DNA of 64,000 nt from Pyrus communis (Eukaryota; Streptophyta; Magnoliopsida; Rosales; Rosaceae). The stretch spans positions 12,116,817-12,180,816 of the forward strand of contig NC_084806.1 of the NCBI RefSeq assembly GCF_963583255.1, written 5' to 3'. A model generated the notes under the pieces. It saw nothing but the letters and a program-made list of their open reading frames with translations. It searched no databases and was not told the DNA's origin. Below are positions 24,440 to 37,035 of the stretch, piece after piece; positions within the stretch are counted from its first letter, which is position 1, and every line of letters starts with the position of its first letter. Position numbers and translations under genes: made by a program.

Positions 24440-24594
24440 AAAATTAATAAAAACGATTTGAAAATTTTGATTTATAACGAAAATGATAAAAAAAAAAAAG
24501 TAAAGTGAATAGTATCACGATTGATTTTGTAGTGTAAAAATATAATTTTTCATTAAAGTGAACAATATTAGAAATTTTTTGTTAAAGTTCCCTA
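24440..24594 (-). repeat. Dispersed MITE-like repeat, family A, copy 1
   Basis: Read on the minus strand, this follows the plus-strand sequence at 30524-30680 almost end to end. Shared blocks are AACTTTAACRAAAA, ATTTTTACA, a GTCAATC-type core, ACTATTCA(A/C)TTTA, TTTCGTTA and CATTAGTTTTTCC. It is about 155 bases long with no coding capacity. Confidence 0.65.
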
Positions 24595-25695
24595 TAAATA
24601 TATACAAATTATATTCTATTCCTTGGCCAACAAGTAGATTTAATATAATTAACCATTCGTATTGGCATCCCATTTGGCATGACTACTGAATTTCCACAAA
24701 CAACGTCCCTATGACCTCAAAGACTAACTTTTCCAAAAATTTGGTATTTAAGTGGATACTTTACTTGTCATAAAATAATTGAAGAGATATAGAACAAATA
24801 TTGTTTTATTTTTACTTGTATTATAATATGTAGAGTACCGTTTAAATACTCAAAACTTATGAAAAATCTCTTGATCTCAAATTGTATCTAGCAAATGGAT
24901 AAGGGGGATCACTTTAATATAAAGTATGTTTTAGAATATAAAAAGACATGGCGGAAATTGAGTGATAGAATCGAGAGGGTTGGTGATAAGTCTGTCATGG
25001 GGCACCAATATGGCAGATCCAATGTATTATTCTCCTGGACAGCATAACCAAGTTCATCCATGTGTAAAAGCATTTCTTAATTTCATAATTTATTTTGGTC
25101 TGAGTACAATTTACCCTAAGTTTAAAGTTAGTTTTAAAAATGGCAAAAAAGGTTGTAATGTTTACACCTTGACATTTTTACATCAACTAATTATACTTTT
25201 TGTTATTTGATAAAAAAAAAAATTATACTTTTTGTTAGGTTAATCGTCAGACCAACTATATTAATTAATAACGTGTGGGGGAAAAACACTCTCAAATCTC
25301 CCCAATGTGTTTTTTTGTGATACAATTAGTGGGTTTTAAAAGTGAGCTATGTTTTGATACATGAACAATTAATAGTTGACTATACAACCAACGTAACAAA
25401 ACAAAAAAAAAAAAGAACAAAAGTCAAAAAATAAGATGTAATATAAAAAGGTAAAACTTTGTAACTTATTTTGAAACTTAATAATGTTATTCTTATCATG
25501 TAAAATTCGATCAAAAATAGACAGAAAGGGGAAGGGGGGACGAGATTGGGGGCGAGAGGGAGAAAGGAGATGGAGTGGAAAATGGAGCATGAAAGACCTC
25601 AATTCTAATTAGGGCTTTTTTTTTTTTTGAAAAGAATAAGTGTTTTAATTATACGAATAATAAAATTAAAATTAATGATGTGGCATGTCCAAGTA
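24595..25695. other. Intergenic DNA, nothing recognised
   Basis: AT-rich. Open frames up to 82 codons (24962-25210) have no recognisable domain. Confidence 0.5.
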
Positions 25696-27183
25696 TGACA
25701 CACCCCGACTCTATATGTTCATTTGGAGTCCGAATCGAGTTGTACTGACCGACACCATGAAAGTGACGAAGTCATAAAATGTAGTGATGTGAAAATTTTG
25801 AGTAAATTTAAACATAAACGTGCCTAAATGCAAGAGTGCGCATGTGAATGGGAATTGACCAATTTCACACGTGATGGCAGAGTATAAGTAAAGTACAATA
25901 AAAGTAGGATAAAAATTATGCCATCAAAGGTACTCTCATATACCTACATTTGCCAATAATCCTCTTTGGCACAAAAGCTTTGCTACTAATCCTGGAGGGG
26001 CGAAAAAATAAGGGTGAGATGGCCTGAAAATAAAGCTTTGTAAAACATTTTCGAAAATATAATAACATCTCGCCGTAAAACAAGTATAGTTTCCAAATAT
26101 AACATACTACGTATATTATGAAAACACTTATTGGCAAACAACAATATTTCAGAAGTACAATAAATCACAATATTTCACCTATAAAACGTATAATAGCTAA
26201 TATCTCGCATAAACAAACATATAATATCGGGTGCTCATCTACATATGGTGACACACGAGCTCATGCAGAGGTATTCTGACATGAACATGATTAGGTGTAA
26301 CAATGATTTACGCTCTGGTACTACAATCACATGAAGACTGGCGCTATGCGCGTCACATATGAGTCCTAATTGCCTATAACAATCCAGGATAGGACTAGCA
26401 CCTACAATGGATCCAAAGTGAGCGTACGATGCGATGTGAACATACATGTGAAGCATGGCCCTGGGCCAGACAAGTACTGACACCATTGTAGCACACGATG
26501 AGCAAGTAACGTAAATACGATCATGCAACGGTAAATCAATAATTCATGTCGACACAATACCATTCAATAAAATATTTAATCATGGCCGTAAATAAAATCC
26601 TGTAATAGTACGCATACATGTGCATCTCGTAGGATTCAGCATAATTTTGTAAATTCCGTCATTTGACTAATTCTTAAAAACGTTAATCTAATTTAGACAT
26701 ACGTAGAAAATTCTTTATAATATATATATATATATATATATATGGAAACTAAATAAATATATAACATTGAAAAGCAAAGACCCACTCATAAATCATGTCG
26801 TCGGGTCAAACTTGCCTTGCGGGTATCGAAGACCTTGCGATGCGTTTCACTTAGAAACAAAACCATTTATGTAAATATATATCGTACTAACGTAAATACG
26901 TGTTTTCGTAAAAAGTTCGGCTAATAAAGAAACTAAGACGGGACCTTGGGTTCCTGTACGGCTGCACACACTGATCACCACGCACGCTGTGCGCCCTCTT
27001 CGGGATTTCCAAATTTTAGCATATTTTCTCTCCAACTTTTAGAGCTCCATTTGAGCTCAATTCTTCACCAAACTCGATGATTCAAAAGCCATATTGAAGC
27101 TAGAAATGTAGGAAACAAAACCAAACTCGATGTTTGCCGAGGAAGAAGGGAGATGGATGAGAGTTGAGAGGGTTTGAAAGAGT

Positions 27184-27221
<38 letters not shown>

Positions 27222-27553
27222 CCAAGAGTTCTGGAAGAGGGAACACAGGAGTGGGGTGTGGGTACCAATTGGCACACAGTCCAAACCACAAAAAGATGAA
27301 ATAGAAAAATATCTTCTGTAAACGTAAAATTACCTAAACACCCTTTGAGTTCGTAGTTCCGTAGAATTTTCATTGTACTCCAAATTCGATTATGTTTGCG
27401 ACTAAGCGTTCGTACCGTCGAGTACTTCGAGAATACAATAAAATAATAGCTCAAATGTGTCACGAAATGACGGTCAACAATCTAATCTTTAGAGGTATGA
27501 CGTTCACACATTTAAAATTAATACAATCATAAAATTAAAAACAGGTTGTCACA
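25696..27553 (-). mobile_element. Probable solo LTR of a large LTR retrotransposon
   Basis: The 1858-base segment starts TGACACACCCCG and ends GGTTGTCACA on the plus strand, so both strands show TG...CA ends with partial terminal inversion. The flanking pentamers are AAGTA (25691-25695) and TAGTA (27554-27558), 4 of 5 matching. No primer-binding site, polypurine tract or coding domain is adjacent or inside. This fits a solo LTR left by LTR-LTR recombination, possibly of a chromovirus. Microsatellites (TA)n at 26721-26743 and (AG)n at about 27187-27219 lie inside. The orientation is a guess. Confidence 0.5.
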
Positions 27554-28883
27554 TAGTAAACTACCACATAGAGTGGTATATAAGTTGTGGTATAAGAACA
27601 CCTCTAATAGAGACGTAAAAACAATGTGTGTAATTTGTATTTGATGGCTGAGCTGATATTGACATAACATCTTTAAATTTCATTCACGAATGAAGACGTC
27701 AGTTTTTATTTATTTTTTTATGTTCAAATGGGACCCATAAAAATATGTTATATTACTTTTTAGTAGGACCCAGACCAATAAAAAAATAAATAAGTTGCTT
27801 TGGAAGTGGTAGAAAATATTCAAAAAACCAAAATGAATCATTAGACGTTGTTGTCTAATTTGAAGTTAGCAACTTGATGTCAACTTCCATCTTAGTTTTA
27901 ACATATTGGTTGGAGGAATATATGATGTCAAAAACTAATGTTAGATTGTAGAATTGAAGCCTTAGTTGAAAATGACTTAATAATGTTGTAAGAGTAGCAT
28001 TATTCTTTGATACTGACCTTAAACTTCGATTGTGTTTTACTCTTTTGTTTTGAGACCCATTAAACCCATGCATCCAAGTAAAAATAATTCCAGCAATAAA
28101 AACAAAAATATTGTTATGGTACGCCCAAATTTGGGTGGCAAAGAAATGGGTGTTTTGGTGGCTAAAAATGAATTTTTAGTTTTTTTTAAATCTATGAATT
28201 ATTTAGGGTGAGTGGAGGACAAATGAATGAAATCTTAGAACATGGATTTGACCAGATTTTTGGGCTTGATCGAAGAGAGCAAATTAATCAATTAGATTCC
28301 CAACGTCAATTATTTAACGAGAGCTTGAATATATAAGATTACTATTATATTTGATTTTTTTGCTAGGAACTATTATATATTATTTATTACATATTTTAAG
28401 GTTCCCAAAGTTGAACAGTGCGAATATATCGAAGGGATTCACAAATACATGATGCGGATTATTCATGAATCCTTTTGATTATTTGGAATATTAAAACACT
28501 ATTTTTGTTTGAATACAAATATACAATACGATGTCACCAAAGAATAAAAAATGCGTTCAAGTGTGGAGAGCTCTTTATTTAGAACGAGCAAACAATACTT
28601 TATTTGGCATTTCTCTTCATGCATTCGTTCATTTCTTATTCATTTCTCCGCACCCCTAGTGATGATGAACAACTAGAAGACAGTTTCCGCACCCCTAGTG
28701 ATGATGATCAACTAGAAGATAGTTTCATATAAACGTAGTTGTTTATCCATATGCGGTGGTTCAGACTGTGGACATCTTTTTCAACCAAAAAAACATGTGG
28801 ACATCTTAGTCTAGTAATTAAGCATACTAGTCTCAAAATTTCACTCTTTAATTGTAATTTGACTGATAGTTAAACAAAAGGGC
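27554..28883. other. Intergenic DNA with a 39-bp direct duplication
   Basis: A 39-base unit starting TCCGCACCCCTAGTGATGAT is present twice in tandem (28647-28685 and 28686-28724) with three differences. Nothing else is recognised. Confidence 0.55.
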
Positions 28884-29076
28884 CGGATGAGGATCCTATT
28901 TGTGTTTAGTAATTTTACTAAATATCGTAGATCGTGCGGTTAATTTTCATCAGGTACTATTTATGTTTAATTTTAAATAAAAAAATGTCAAATAATTTCT
29001 AACTGCACGATATACGATGAATGACTAAGATGTCAGGATTTCTAGGATGTCTACAATTTGAATTCAAATGGGATCC
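28884..29076 (+). repeat. MITE-like repeat, family B, copy 1
   Basis: Ends GGATGAGGATCCTATT and AAATGGGATCC are inverted. The interior (ACTATTTATGTTTAATTTTA, then AACTGCACGATATACGATGA) matches the element at 53709-53933. Non-coding. Confidence 0.6.
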
Positions 29077-30523
29077 AAATGCCAAAACATAAGTGTGTAA
29101 ATATCTTGCGCACTCAATTATCTTGGTCAAGATTTTTAATCATTTATGTATCACCAAAGTCAAAATATTCTTTTGTGATAAAAAATCCCATTTTCTAGCA
29201 TAACTTTTTGGACCTAGATTTAGCAGATTCGCGTGGTGTAATTTGAGCTCTCATGTGTGTCAAGAGCAGTGTGGCCAGAAATTAAAAGAATGGGATCATA
29301 AACAAGCAAGTTCCGAAAAATTAAGTATACTTTCATTTAAATTGGCAACTACATATTCTCATATTTTAGAAAGTCGTATAATAATATTATTATCAATAGA
29401 ATTAAATACATTTTTCATTGTATATAACCCAGTTTTCATTAAACCATTAATTTCCAATTACTTTTTTATTGTATGCAACCAAATTATTATTTAACCATTG
29501 AGTATCTATATGATGTCGATTCTTTATAATATTGATCACTAAAAAACCTCTCTCTATTTTGGAAAGGTTATAGTTTTGGTATGTTTTAATTATGAAAATA
29601 TCAAAAAATGGTCTCTCTATTTTGTTTGACTTAGCTATTATAGGGGTCATATAAAAATTTCAAGGGAGGATATTTGAAGTTGTTGGGTCAGTGGCAGTTA
29701 ATGTCCCTTGTTGGTTCCGCAACTGGTCAAGAGTCGTCATCAGTTTGTTATTCACAAAGTGATCTATGGCCACCATTCACTATGATCTGTGCCCAATTCA
29801 GGGGAGTAGTACCGCCTTGCTTATTTTTACTTCTTATATACTTAGCTCAATTTTTGTCCACCAAATAAAATAAATTAAAAAAAATTTATAACAAAAATTA
29901 ACAAGAGTTGCAGTAATACCATTAGACAAATTACTAATGTGTTTATAGATAAAATTCAGTTAAAATAGTGAGTTGGGCGACCGAGTGTCACATCAAACAA
30001 ACTATAGAACTACAATTTAGTCCGACAATCATAATTGTTTATTTCAACGCTTATTAACTAGTCCGACAATCATGAATGTTTATGCCAGAACCCTCACATG
30101 CCCGACTTTGGATTACTGACTGAACGCTAAAGCGACAGAGAGCTGTCACCCTAACCCGCAAGTAGAAGGAACTGGGGCCTCCCGGCACCACCGAAAATCA
30201 AACAGCACCGCCGTGGCATTGGTTTCCAGCAGTAGGTCCCATCGAGTGGATGGTGGGGCTGTGTTACATTGAATATGCCCTTTTCCTCCTTGTTCTTGAT
30301 GGGATCTCTTTTTTCTTTTATTTAAGCCCTTTAATCATGTTATTAATCATGTTTAGCAATTAACACAGATGCATGATGAATATTGCGTACGCTAGGTTTG
30401 TCTGGTGTCGTTTAGGACGAGACTGTGCGAGTGTGACGCTGAGATTAACACTGAAAAGGGCATACTGAGTGGGACCCCATTTTGTGATTTTTTTGGTTAA
30501 TTACATAATATTAATTTGTAAGT
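29077..30523. other. Intergenic DNA, nothing recognised
   Basis: Short open frames (29243-29494, 29674-29868) lack recognisable domains. About 30130-30260 is GC-richer than its surroundings but shows no reading frame of note. Confidence 0.5.
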
Positions 30524-30680
30524 AACTTTAACGAAAAGCTTCCGGTACTTTTTACTTTAACAAAAAATCATATTTTTACATTAAAAAGTCAATCATGGTA
30601 CTATTCAATTTATCATTTATTTTGTCATTTTCGTTAAAACTCAAATTTTCAAGTTTTTTTTCATTAGTTTTTCCTAATTT
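30524..30680 (+). repeat. Dispersed MITE-like repeat, family A, copy 2
   Basis: Begins AACTTTAACGAAAAGCTTCC and ends CATTAGTTTTTCC. It matches the reverse complement of 24440-24594 along its length. Non-coding. Confidence 0.65.
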
Positions 30681-32904
30681 GTAACATTGCTGTCTTAGTT
30701 ATTCAATCTGCAAAATTTCTTGGTCCTATTTGTTGAAAAATAATGTGAACACAAGAGTTTTTGCAATGAATATAAAAAAGCGTAGGATTATATTCTGTCT
30801 GTCTGACTATTCGTTATAAAAATAATCTTTTAATTCGATCTTCAAAATTTGATGCAAGAGTGGTTGGGCAAAACTTGTATTGGAAGTGGATTTGGTCAAG
30901 TGCTGATCTTGAGTAAAATGAGACCACCGAGTTTGTTGTGCTTGGTGATATGTTCAAGTGGATTAAAATCTCAAGAGTTGTTTGTATAATTTATCAAAAA
31001 AGCAGGGAAAGATGTCAATTCATGTGGGTTTCTTAACTGATGGAGTTTTGTAAAAACACAATAAACTCAAGAGGATGTCAGTATAATTTTTTTTTTTTTT
31101 TTATGAGTAACGTTGTTTGGACACACAAAACTTACTGACATACTTTAATACAGTTGTCAAAGTGAATTTATGATTTTATTTTAATTTGAGCTAATTGATT
31201 TAGTTTTTAATTCCCTTCTCTTCTCAATAATGAAGCAAAAGTGTTCCAAATGTCCATTTTAAATCCCATCTCTCTTCCCCCTTCGACAAGAATACTTAAT
31301 AAGAAAAAAATGAATAGTAATGTGGAAGGTAATTCCTTTGGTCCAGACATTGACTTTAGGGATACATGGCCAATAAAGAAATAATGATTTATCAATATAT
31401 TCGAAAATGATTTATATGAAATGAGTTTACTGCTAGCTTAATATCTTAATTTAATAATACAATATCGCATGTAAGTTTTTCTATGCATAACATTACACTT
31501 TTAAACCGAAACGTCACGCGAATAATAAACTCATTTTATATAAGTTGCTTTCTATTACATCCTCCATAAGCTCTGACATGACAACAAGATTTCATTGATC
31601 TACATTGACCACAACCAAAGGCCAAGCAATTTTATAGGTAGGTCTAATCTAAGGTTACGTAAAGTTCATTGATTATAATCTACTCAATTCTGAAAAAGCA
31701 AATACCAGATTAGTGAGGCAGGGTGTTTTGGTTCAAGATCATGAGGGTTTTCAAGTTTCGAACCCAAGTTTATAATTTGAAACCTCTTTGTTTTATGGAT
31801 CAAAATCTCAGCTCACTAGTAATAACCGTTGACAAATGTTGCATGCTTCACGTTAATTTTGGTATAATTTAAAATTATCAGATGGACATGGACCCCAACA
31901 ACAGCAACACCAATGTGGTTAATGGTGGGTTCATCAATTCTTAATTCTTATGCCTGAAACCAACCCAGTAAGCAAGCATACTTCACACCCCCATGATTAA
32001 CTTGGTTAATGAATTGTAGTCCGCAGCTCTAGCTATGTGGGAGATTAGTCTGGCCCATTTTTTATTTAAATTTTATTGCAGAGTGTTAAGGGTAAGCTGC
32101 CTACAATTAAGAAAAGAAAATAAAGAAAAGGTAAATTATACAAAACAAAAACAAACAAAAAAAGAGAAGAAGAGTAAAGAAAAGTGGAGATTCATAGGAT
32201 CAGCTGGTTTAGTTAGGTTATGTTGGATGAAATCATTGGATTGATTTTTTTTTTTCTTTCTATTTTTTGTATTGGTTGACCCAGATTGTTGGAATATTGT
32301 TTTATGATTGGTGTAGCGCGAGATTCCCACTTTATTCTATATAAAAAAAATTATAAATTATTATATACTTATTTATAAAATTATAATTTATTTGATTTTA
32401 AATATTTAAAATGAAATAAATTAAAAAATTTAAAAGAAATATTATTCTCTTCCTAACTCTCCGACCTTCCTAACATTATCCCCTCTTTTCTATGCCACAA
32501 TCTTAATCATTTTTCAGATTGGAAGTTTTATTTCTTATATTTGTTATTTCTCATTGATTTGTATTTTTCTGTAAAGAAAAAGGATAATTATTTCTCGTAT
32601 GATTTTTCTTATGATTTTTTTTAAGGAGATTGAATGAAATGTCTTTAATTGGCTAACAGAACAAACATAAGGACTAAATTAACCAGATTGAAAACACAGA
32701 GACTAAATTGACCATATGGCTATACCATAGAGACCATTTTGACATTATAGCCTAATTTAAAATTAAAAAAATGAAAGTTTACAACTAAACGAATAAGGAA
32801 AAAAACATGTTATCCTGTTTAGTCAACCCTGCAATATAAACTTTATTGATAATTGAGAATTAAGGAATACTTCTTCTATTTTTAAGAAGAAAAACGATAT
32901 TATA
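30681..32904. other. Intergenic DNA, nothing recognised
   Basis: AT-rich with several A/T homopolymers. Frames at 31207-31395 and 32035-32330 are low-complexity. The copia remnant starts close to 32905. Confidence 0.5.
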
Positions 32905-32930
32905 TTATTGGAACCATTGGAGATGAATAA

Positions 32931-33569
32931 TGTGACATCCCACCTCGCTCAGAAAAGTGATCCTTATATGTATATTCCCATCCCTACCTAGCACGAGGCC
33001 TTTTGGGAGCTCACTGGCTTCGGGTTCCGTAGGAACTCTGAAGTTAAGCGAGAAGGGGGCTAGAGCAATCCCATGATGGGTGACCCACTGGGAAGTTACT
33101 CGTGAGTTCCCAAAAACAAAACGGTGAGGGAATGGTAAGCCCAAAGCGGACAATATCGTGCTACGGTGGTGGAGCGGGCCCGGGAAGTGATCCGCCCAAG
33201 GCTGGGATGTGACAAATTGGTATCAGAGCCTAACCCTGGTCGCGAGTGTGCCGACGAGGACGTCGGGCCCCTAAGGGGGGTGGATTGTGACATCCCGCAT
33301 CGCCCAGGGGAGTGGTCCTTATATGTATATTCTCATCCCTACCTAGCACGAGGCCTTTTGGGAGCTCACTGGCTTCGGGTTCCATAGGAACTATGAAGTT
33401 AAGCGAGAAGGGATCTAGAGCAATCCCATAATGGGTGACCCACTGTGAAGTTGCTCGTGAGTTTCCAAAAACAAAACCGTGAGGGAATGGTAAGCCCAAA
33501 GCGGACAATATCATGCTACGGTGGTGGAGCGGGCCCGGGAAGTGATCCGCCCCGGGCCGGGATGTGACA
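32931..33569 (+). mobile_element. Complete Cassandra TRIM retrotransposon
   Basis: Two 284-bp LTRs (32931-33214 and 33286-33569) both start TGTGACATCCC and end GGGATGTGACA. The 71-bp interior holds the primer-binding site TGGTATCAGAGCC (33218-33230), complementary to initiator-Met tRNA, and the polypurine tract TAAGGGGGGTGGAT (33272-33285). A perfect target duplication AATAA flanks it (32926-32930, 33570-33574). Each LTR contains the 5S rRNA-like core; in the 5' LTR the A-box-like part is AGTTAAGCGAGAAGGG (33042-33057) and the C-box-like part lies at 33075-33096. By eye the LTRs differ at about 21 positions, mostly transitions. Open frames on either strand across the element are not considered genes. 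Confidence 0.96.
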
Positions 33570-35649
33570 AATAAACTATCAAATTTAGCATATCATTGTT
33601 TATGAGCCTATTTTAAGCCATAAAGAGATTTATCTAACTTACACACTTTATGCTCTTGTCTAGGAACCATAAAACCTTCAGGTTGATCCATATAAATCTC
33701 CCCTTAAAAGTCACCATTCAAAAAGGCAGTTTTAGCATTTTATTTGATGCACAACAAGATCGTAAATGGCAGCTAATGCAAACAAAACTCTAATTGAAGT
33801 TATTCTGTGTCCAAGGAGGTCAACGCTTCTTGGAGTGTTTGGGATCTTCTTCCAAAGTTTAAGCATGAAAATCAAAACCAAAATCCTTGGCAATTTTGGT
33901 TCTTTTACTTTTCCTTGGTTCGAAATCAGTTTTGGCCGAATCTGTAAATGTATGTTCTCCAGTCCTAGGTATATTCAAATTAATGGAAGTTAAGCCTCCA
34001 TTATTTCTTGATTTAAAAGGAAACTTATTCGCAAAGAAATCAACATCATTTGATTCAAGAACAACATGATTCTTCAAATCATAAAACCTATATGCTTTGC
34101 TATTGTATGCATAACCAATGAACCACACACTCATATGCTCTACTAACCAATTTTGATATTTTAGGATCAAGTTTACGTACATAAGCCAAATGATCCCAAG
34201 TTCTTAAATAAGGCACATTTGGTTTCTTATTTTTTTCAAATTTCATAAGGTGGAGTTTTGGTTTTTGAAGCAGGAACTTGATTAAGTACATAACAAACAC
34301 TCAACAGATCTCACCCCACCAAAATGATGCACCACCTGAGTTAAGTAGAACATCCACAGTCAATTCACATAGTGTCATATTTTTTTTCTTCAACTTTACC
34401 GTTCATTTCTTGAGAGGATGGTGTAGCTACAAGATTCGTCAAAAGCTCCAAATTCATACTCTTGACTTAACACAGCGTAGCTTTTTATTTCGATGAATTG
34501 GTTTTCTACTTCAATTATGAAGAGTTTAAACATGTCAAGAGCTTCACTTTTATGTTTCATGAGATAGACATAACAATAATTTTAACTATCATCTATAAAA
34601 TTGATGAAATACTGTTTCTCATTTCTAGTCACCACGCCATCATATTCACAAATATCATAGTGAATTAGATCAAGGGGTTATGATTCTCTTAAAACTGATT
34701 TATGTGGTGCTTTTATTATCTTTGCATGACTGCAAAATTCACACTTCTCAAAGTCAATTTAGTAAAAATTCTAGAATTTGCCCTATGTTACTCATTTGTT
34801 TAACCAGTCTTTTGTTTACATGACAAAGTCTTGCATGCCAAACATCAAATGAACTCAACATTTAAGCAGAAGAAGCAATTTTATTCATAGCATCAACATT
34901 CAATATAAACATTCCATCAGTAGCATACCTCTTTCCCACGAAAACACCATTCTTTGTGAGAGTACATATGTCAGCCCCAATTATTTGAGTGAATCCAATC
35001 TTGTTGATTAGATAGCCAGAGACAAGGTTCTATCTTATTTTTGGAACATGCAGCACCTCTTTCAGAATGATATATAGTCTTACCTGAAGTGAATTTTAGC
35101 ACAACTTCACCAATTCCAGTAGCATTAGTTGAGTGAGAATCACCCAACAAAACTTTTCTGTCTTCAGCCTCAGAATAGGACTGGAAAAGTCCACGGTCAT
35201 AGCAAGCCATGGTGTGAGGCACCAGTGTCGACCCACCACCCCTTGGGTCCAGCAACTAAGTTGACCTTAGACATCATAGTAACAAGCTATTCCTCAATTA
35301 GGTTTGCCTGAGGAGCAACCAAACGCTTGTTGTGATAGTTTCGAGCTAAATGCCCAGGTTGTCACAATTGCAGCACAATAATGGTTTGGTTGTTGCATCT
35401 CATGAGGGGATTCTGTACTTTCAAGGAGTTTTTGTTGTTGTTGCGGTAAGTTATGGAGGAATTCTTCATGCTCTTACTAGTGGGTTTGAGCACCACAGCA
35501 GCATGACTCTTGTTATAAGCCTTCTTCAGGTTGCTGTTGTTCGAAACAACTAGCATTTCTTCCCTCATGTCTTGCTTACTGGCTTCTTCCTCAATTCGAA
35601 AGCGGGTGATCAGGCTTTGAAGTGCAAATTTATTAGTTTTGTGACGCAT

Positions 35650-35940
35650 GTCCATCTTGAATTCCTTCCAACTAGGTGGGTACCTTATCAATGAGCACAT
35701 CAACCTAAAATTGTTCATCCAGATTCATGCCTTTAGGGACGATCTCGTGGACAATCTTCTACAGCTCGTGAGATCAGGCTCTACAGTGAAAATTCCTCGG
35801 TCTTGTGATGCAAGTCCTTATTAAATTTATTCCAACTAGGTGGCAGCTTGTCAATGATCACATTAACCTGAAATTGTTCATCCAGATTCATGCCTTCAGG
35901 GACCATCTCATGAGCAATCTTCTGCAGCTCATGTGATTGC
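35650..35940 (-). repeat. Direct duplication within copia gag
   Basis: About 118 bases at 35653-35770 recur at 35822-35939 (shared phrase TTGTTCATCCAGATTCATGC) with about 15 differences, offset about 169 bases. The matching part encodes the L-P-P-S-W-K gag segment and what precedes it. This points to an internal duplication or recombination between two related copia copies. Confidence 0.7.
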
Positions 35941-36306
35941 ACCTTTAGATAGCGGCTGATAAAAAACTTTTTTGCATCTGCTTCTTTAGTATCATATTTC
36001 TTCTAGAGAGCGTTCCTCAATTCCTTAGCAGTCTTATAGGAAGAATAATAGTCTTACAGATTTATCGCAAACCATTCAAGAGGTATTTCTTGCAAAGAAA
36101 ATCATTGTCAGTCCATGTTTCATACAACTTGAATTGTTCAAAGCGGGTTGATTAGGGAGTGATGACATTTTAGGTGTGTTGTTAGTGGCAATTTTTTTGG
36201 TGGTTAAGAAAAACAACACATTTTGCCTCCAACGTTTGAAGTGAAATCCTTCAAACTTGGTGGGTTTATTGTGATCATTGACGACATAGTTGGTTTTAAC
36301 GTCCAT

Positions 36307-36862
36307 GGCACTTGAAACGTCTTAAGATTGTTGAAGCACAATAAAAACAAGAAATGAAGTAACCAGTGAGCCAAGAACAGTCAAACAAAATTTTTTGGGT
36401 TGAGTTGAGGACAATGTCGCTCTGTTTAAGACGTTTCGTGGCTCTGCCCAAGTTGTGCAAACAGTCTAAATGCCACGCCGTCCCCAGGAAGAAACAGCCC
36501 AAAACCGCCTTTGTCTAGACCCTCCTTTGCACTGAGGAAGATCCGAAAACTAACACCTTCTATGTTGCTCAAAAAACTCAATAAAAGTGATGTATACTAG
36601 TTAACCTTTTTTTCTTATTCCCGGAAGCTTTATCAGACTCTAATATTTACAGAGAAGGATTGAGTTTAAAGTTGGAGGAGTTGAGAAAAGATGGCCAAAG
36701 AATTAGCAACTTGTCACCTAGTTGAGAAAGACTAGGTCTTTTCCTTTATATTCAAAACAAATTCTACTTAGCGGAAAAGAAGTGGTCATCCATAAAAATA
36801 GGAGAAAACATTGTTTAATTTAAAAATATAAAAAAATGAATTTTAAATAAACAAAATGTTTT
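36307..36862. other. Probable copia leader or LTR remnant
   Basis: Lies directly upstream of the minus-strand copia gag. TTTATATTC near 36750 could be part of an LTR. No repeated LTR partner is present, so this is inference from position. Confidence 0.3.
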
Positions 36863-36880
36863 AATAGTAACTAGTACAAT

Positions 36881-37035
36881 ACTACAGTTTGATGGTATTC
36901 ATCTTCATTTAGAAGTGAAAGATCTTAGGTTCGAATCTTATGGATGACGAATTCGATACCAAATTTGGTTGCCCATTATGTAGCTTAGCCAAACTCTCCC
37001 TTCCCGTTTTGTAAAAATATCGATGTAATAAAAAA
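36881..37035 (+). mobile_element. tRNA-derived SINE with 18-bp target duplication
   Basis: The 155-base element has an A-box-like TTTGATGGTA (36888-36897) and a good Pol III B box GGTTCGAATC (36928-36937). It ends in a short A-rich tail (GTAATAAAAAAA). It is flanked by a perfect 18-bp duplication, AATAGTAACTAGTACAAT (36863-36880 and 37036-37053), the hallmark of LINE-driven retroposition. Shorter reversed copies lie at about 56446-56515 and perhaps 6446-6505. It has no coding capacity. Confidence 0.85.

Larger units (their letters stand above)
32905..36306 (-). pseudogene. Ty1/copia polyprotein remnant, interrupted by Cassandra
   Basis: Read from 36306 downward. Gag starts M-D-V-K-T-N and contains P-T-K-F-E-G-F-H-F-K-R-W-R-Q-N; gag continues to about 35362 with a damaged zinc knuckle near 35370. 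A protease region with M-A-C-Y-D-R-G, then L-L-G-D-S-H-S lies at about 35250-35050. Integrase relics lie at 34850-34150. The linker before reverse transcriptase (N-S-K-A-Y-R-F-Y-D-L, then K-F-P-F-K-S-R-N) is at 34182-33859, and part of reverse transcriptase runs to about 32905. Stops and shifts are frequent. The Cassandra at 32931-33569 splits the reverse transcriptase. Skipping it and one AATAA copy makes the reading frame continue across the site. RNase H and both LTRs are not recognised. Confidence 0.85.

Noticed and set aside
27057..27463. Ser/Leu-repeat proteins on the minus strand
   Set aside because: Translation of the (AG)n microsatellite inside the solo LTR.
32931..33569. 5S rRNA genes
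   Set aside because: The 5S-like segments (also at 15502-16156) sit inside LTRs with primer site and polypurine tract and diverge from true 5S. They are the Cassandra signature, not rRNA genes.
36881..37035. tRNA gene
   Set aside because: It has A and B boxes but cannot fold as a full tRNA and ends in an A-rich tail with an 18-bp target duplication; it is a SINE.
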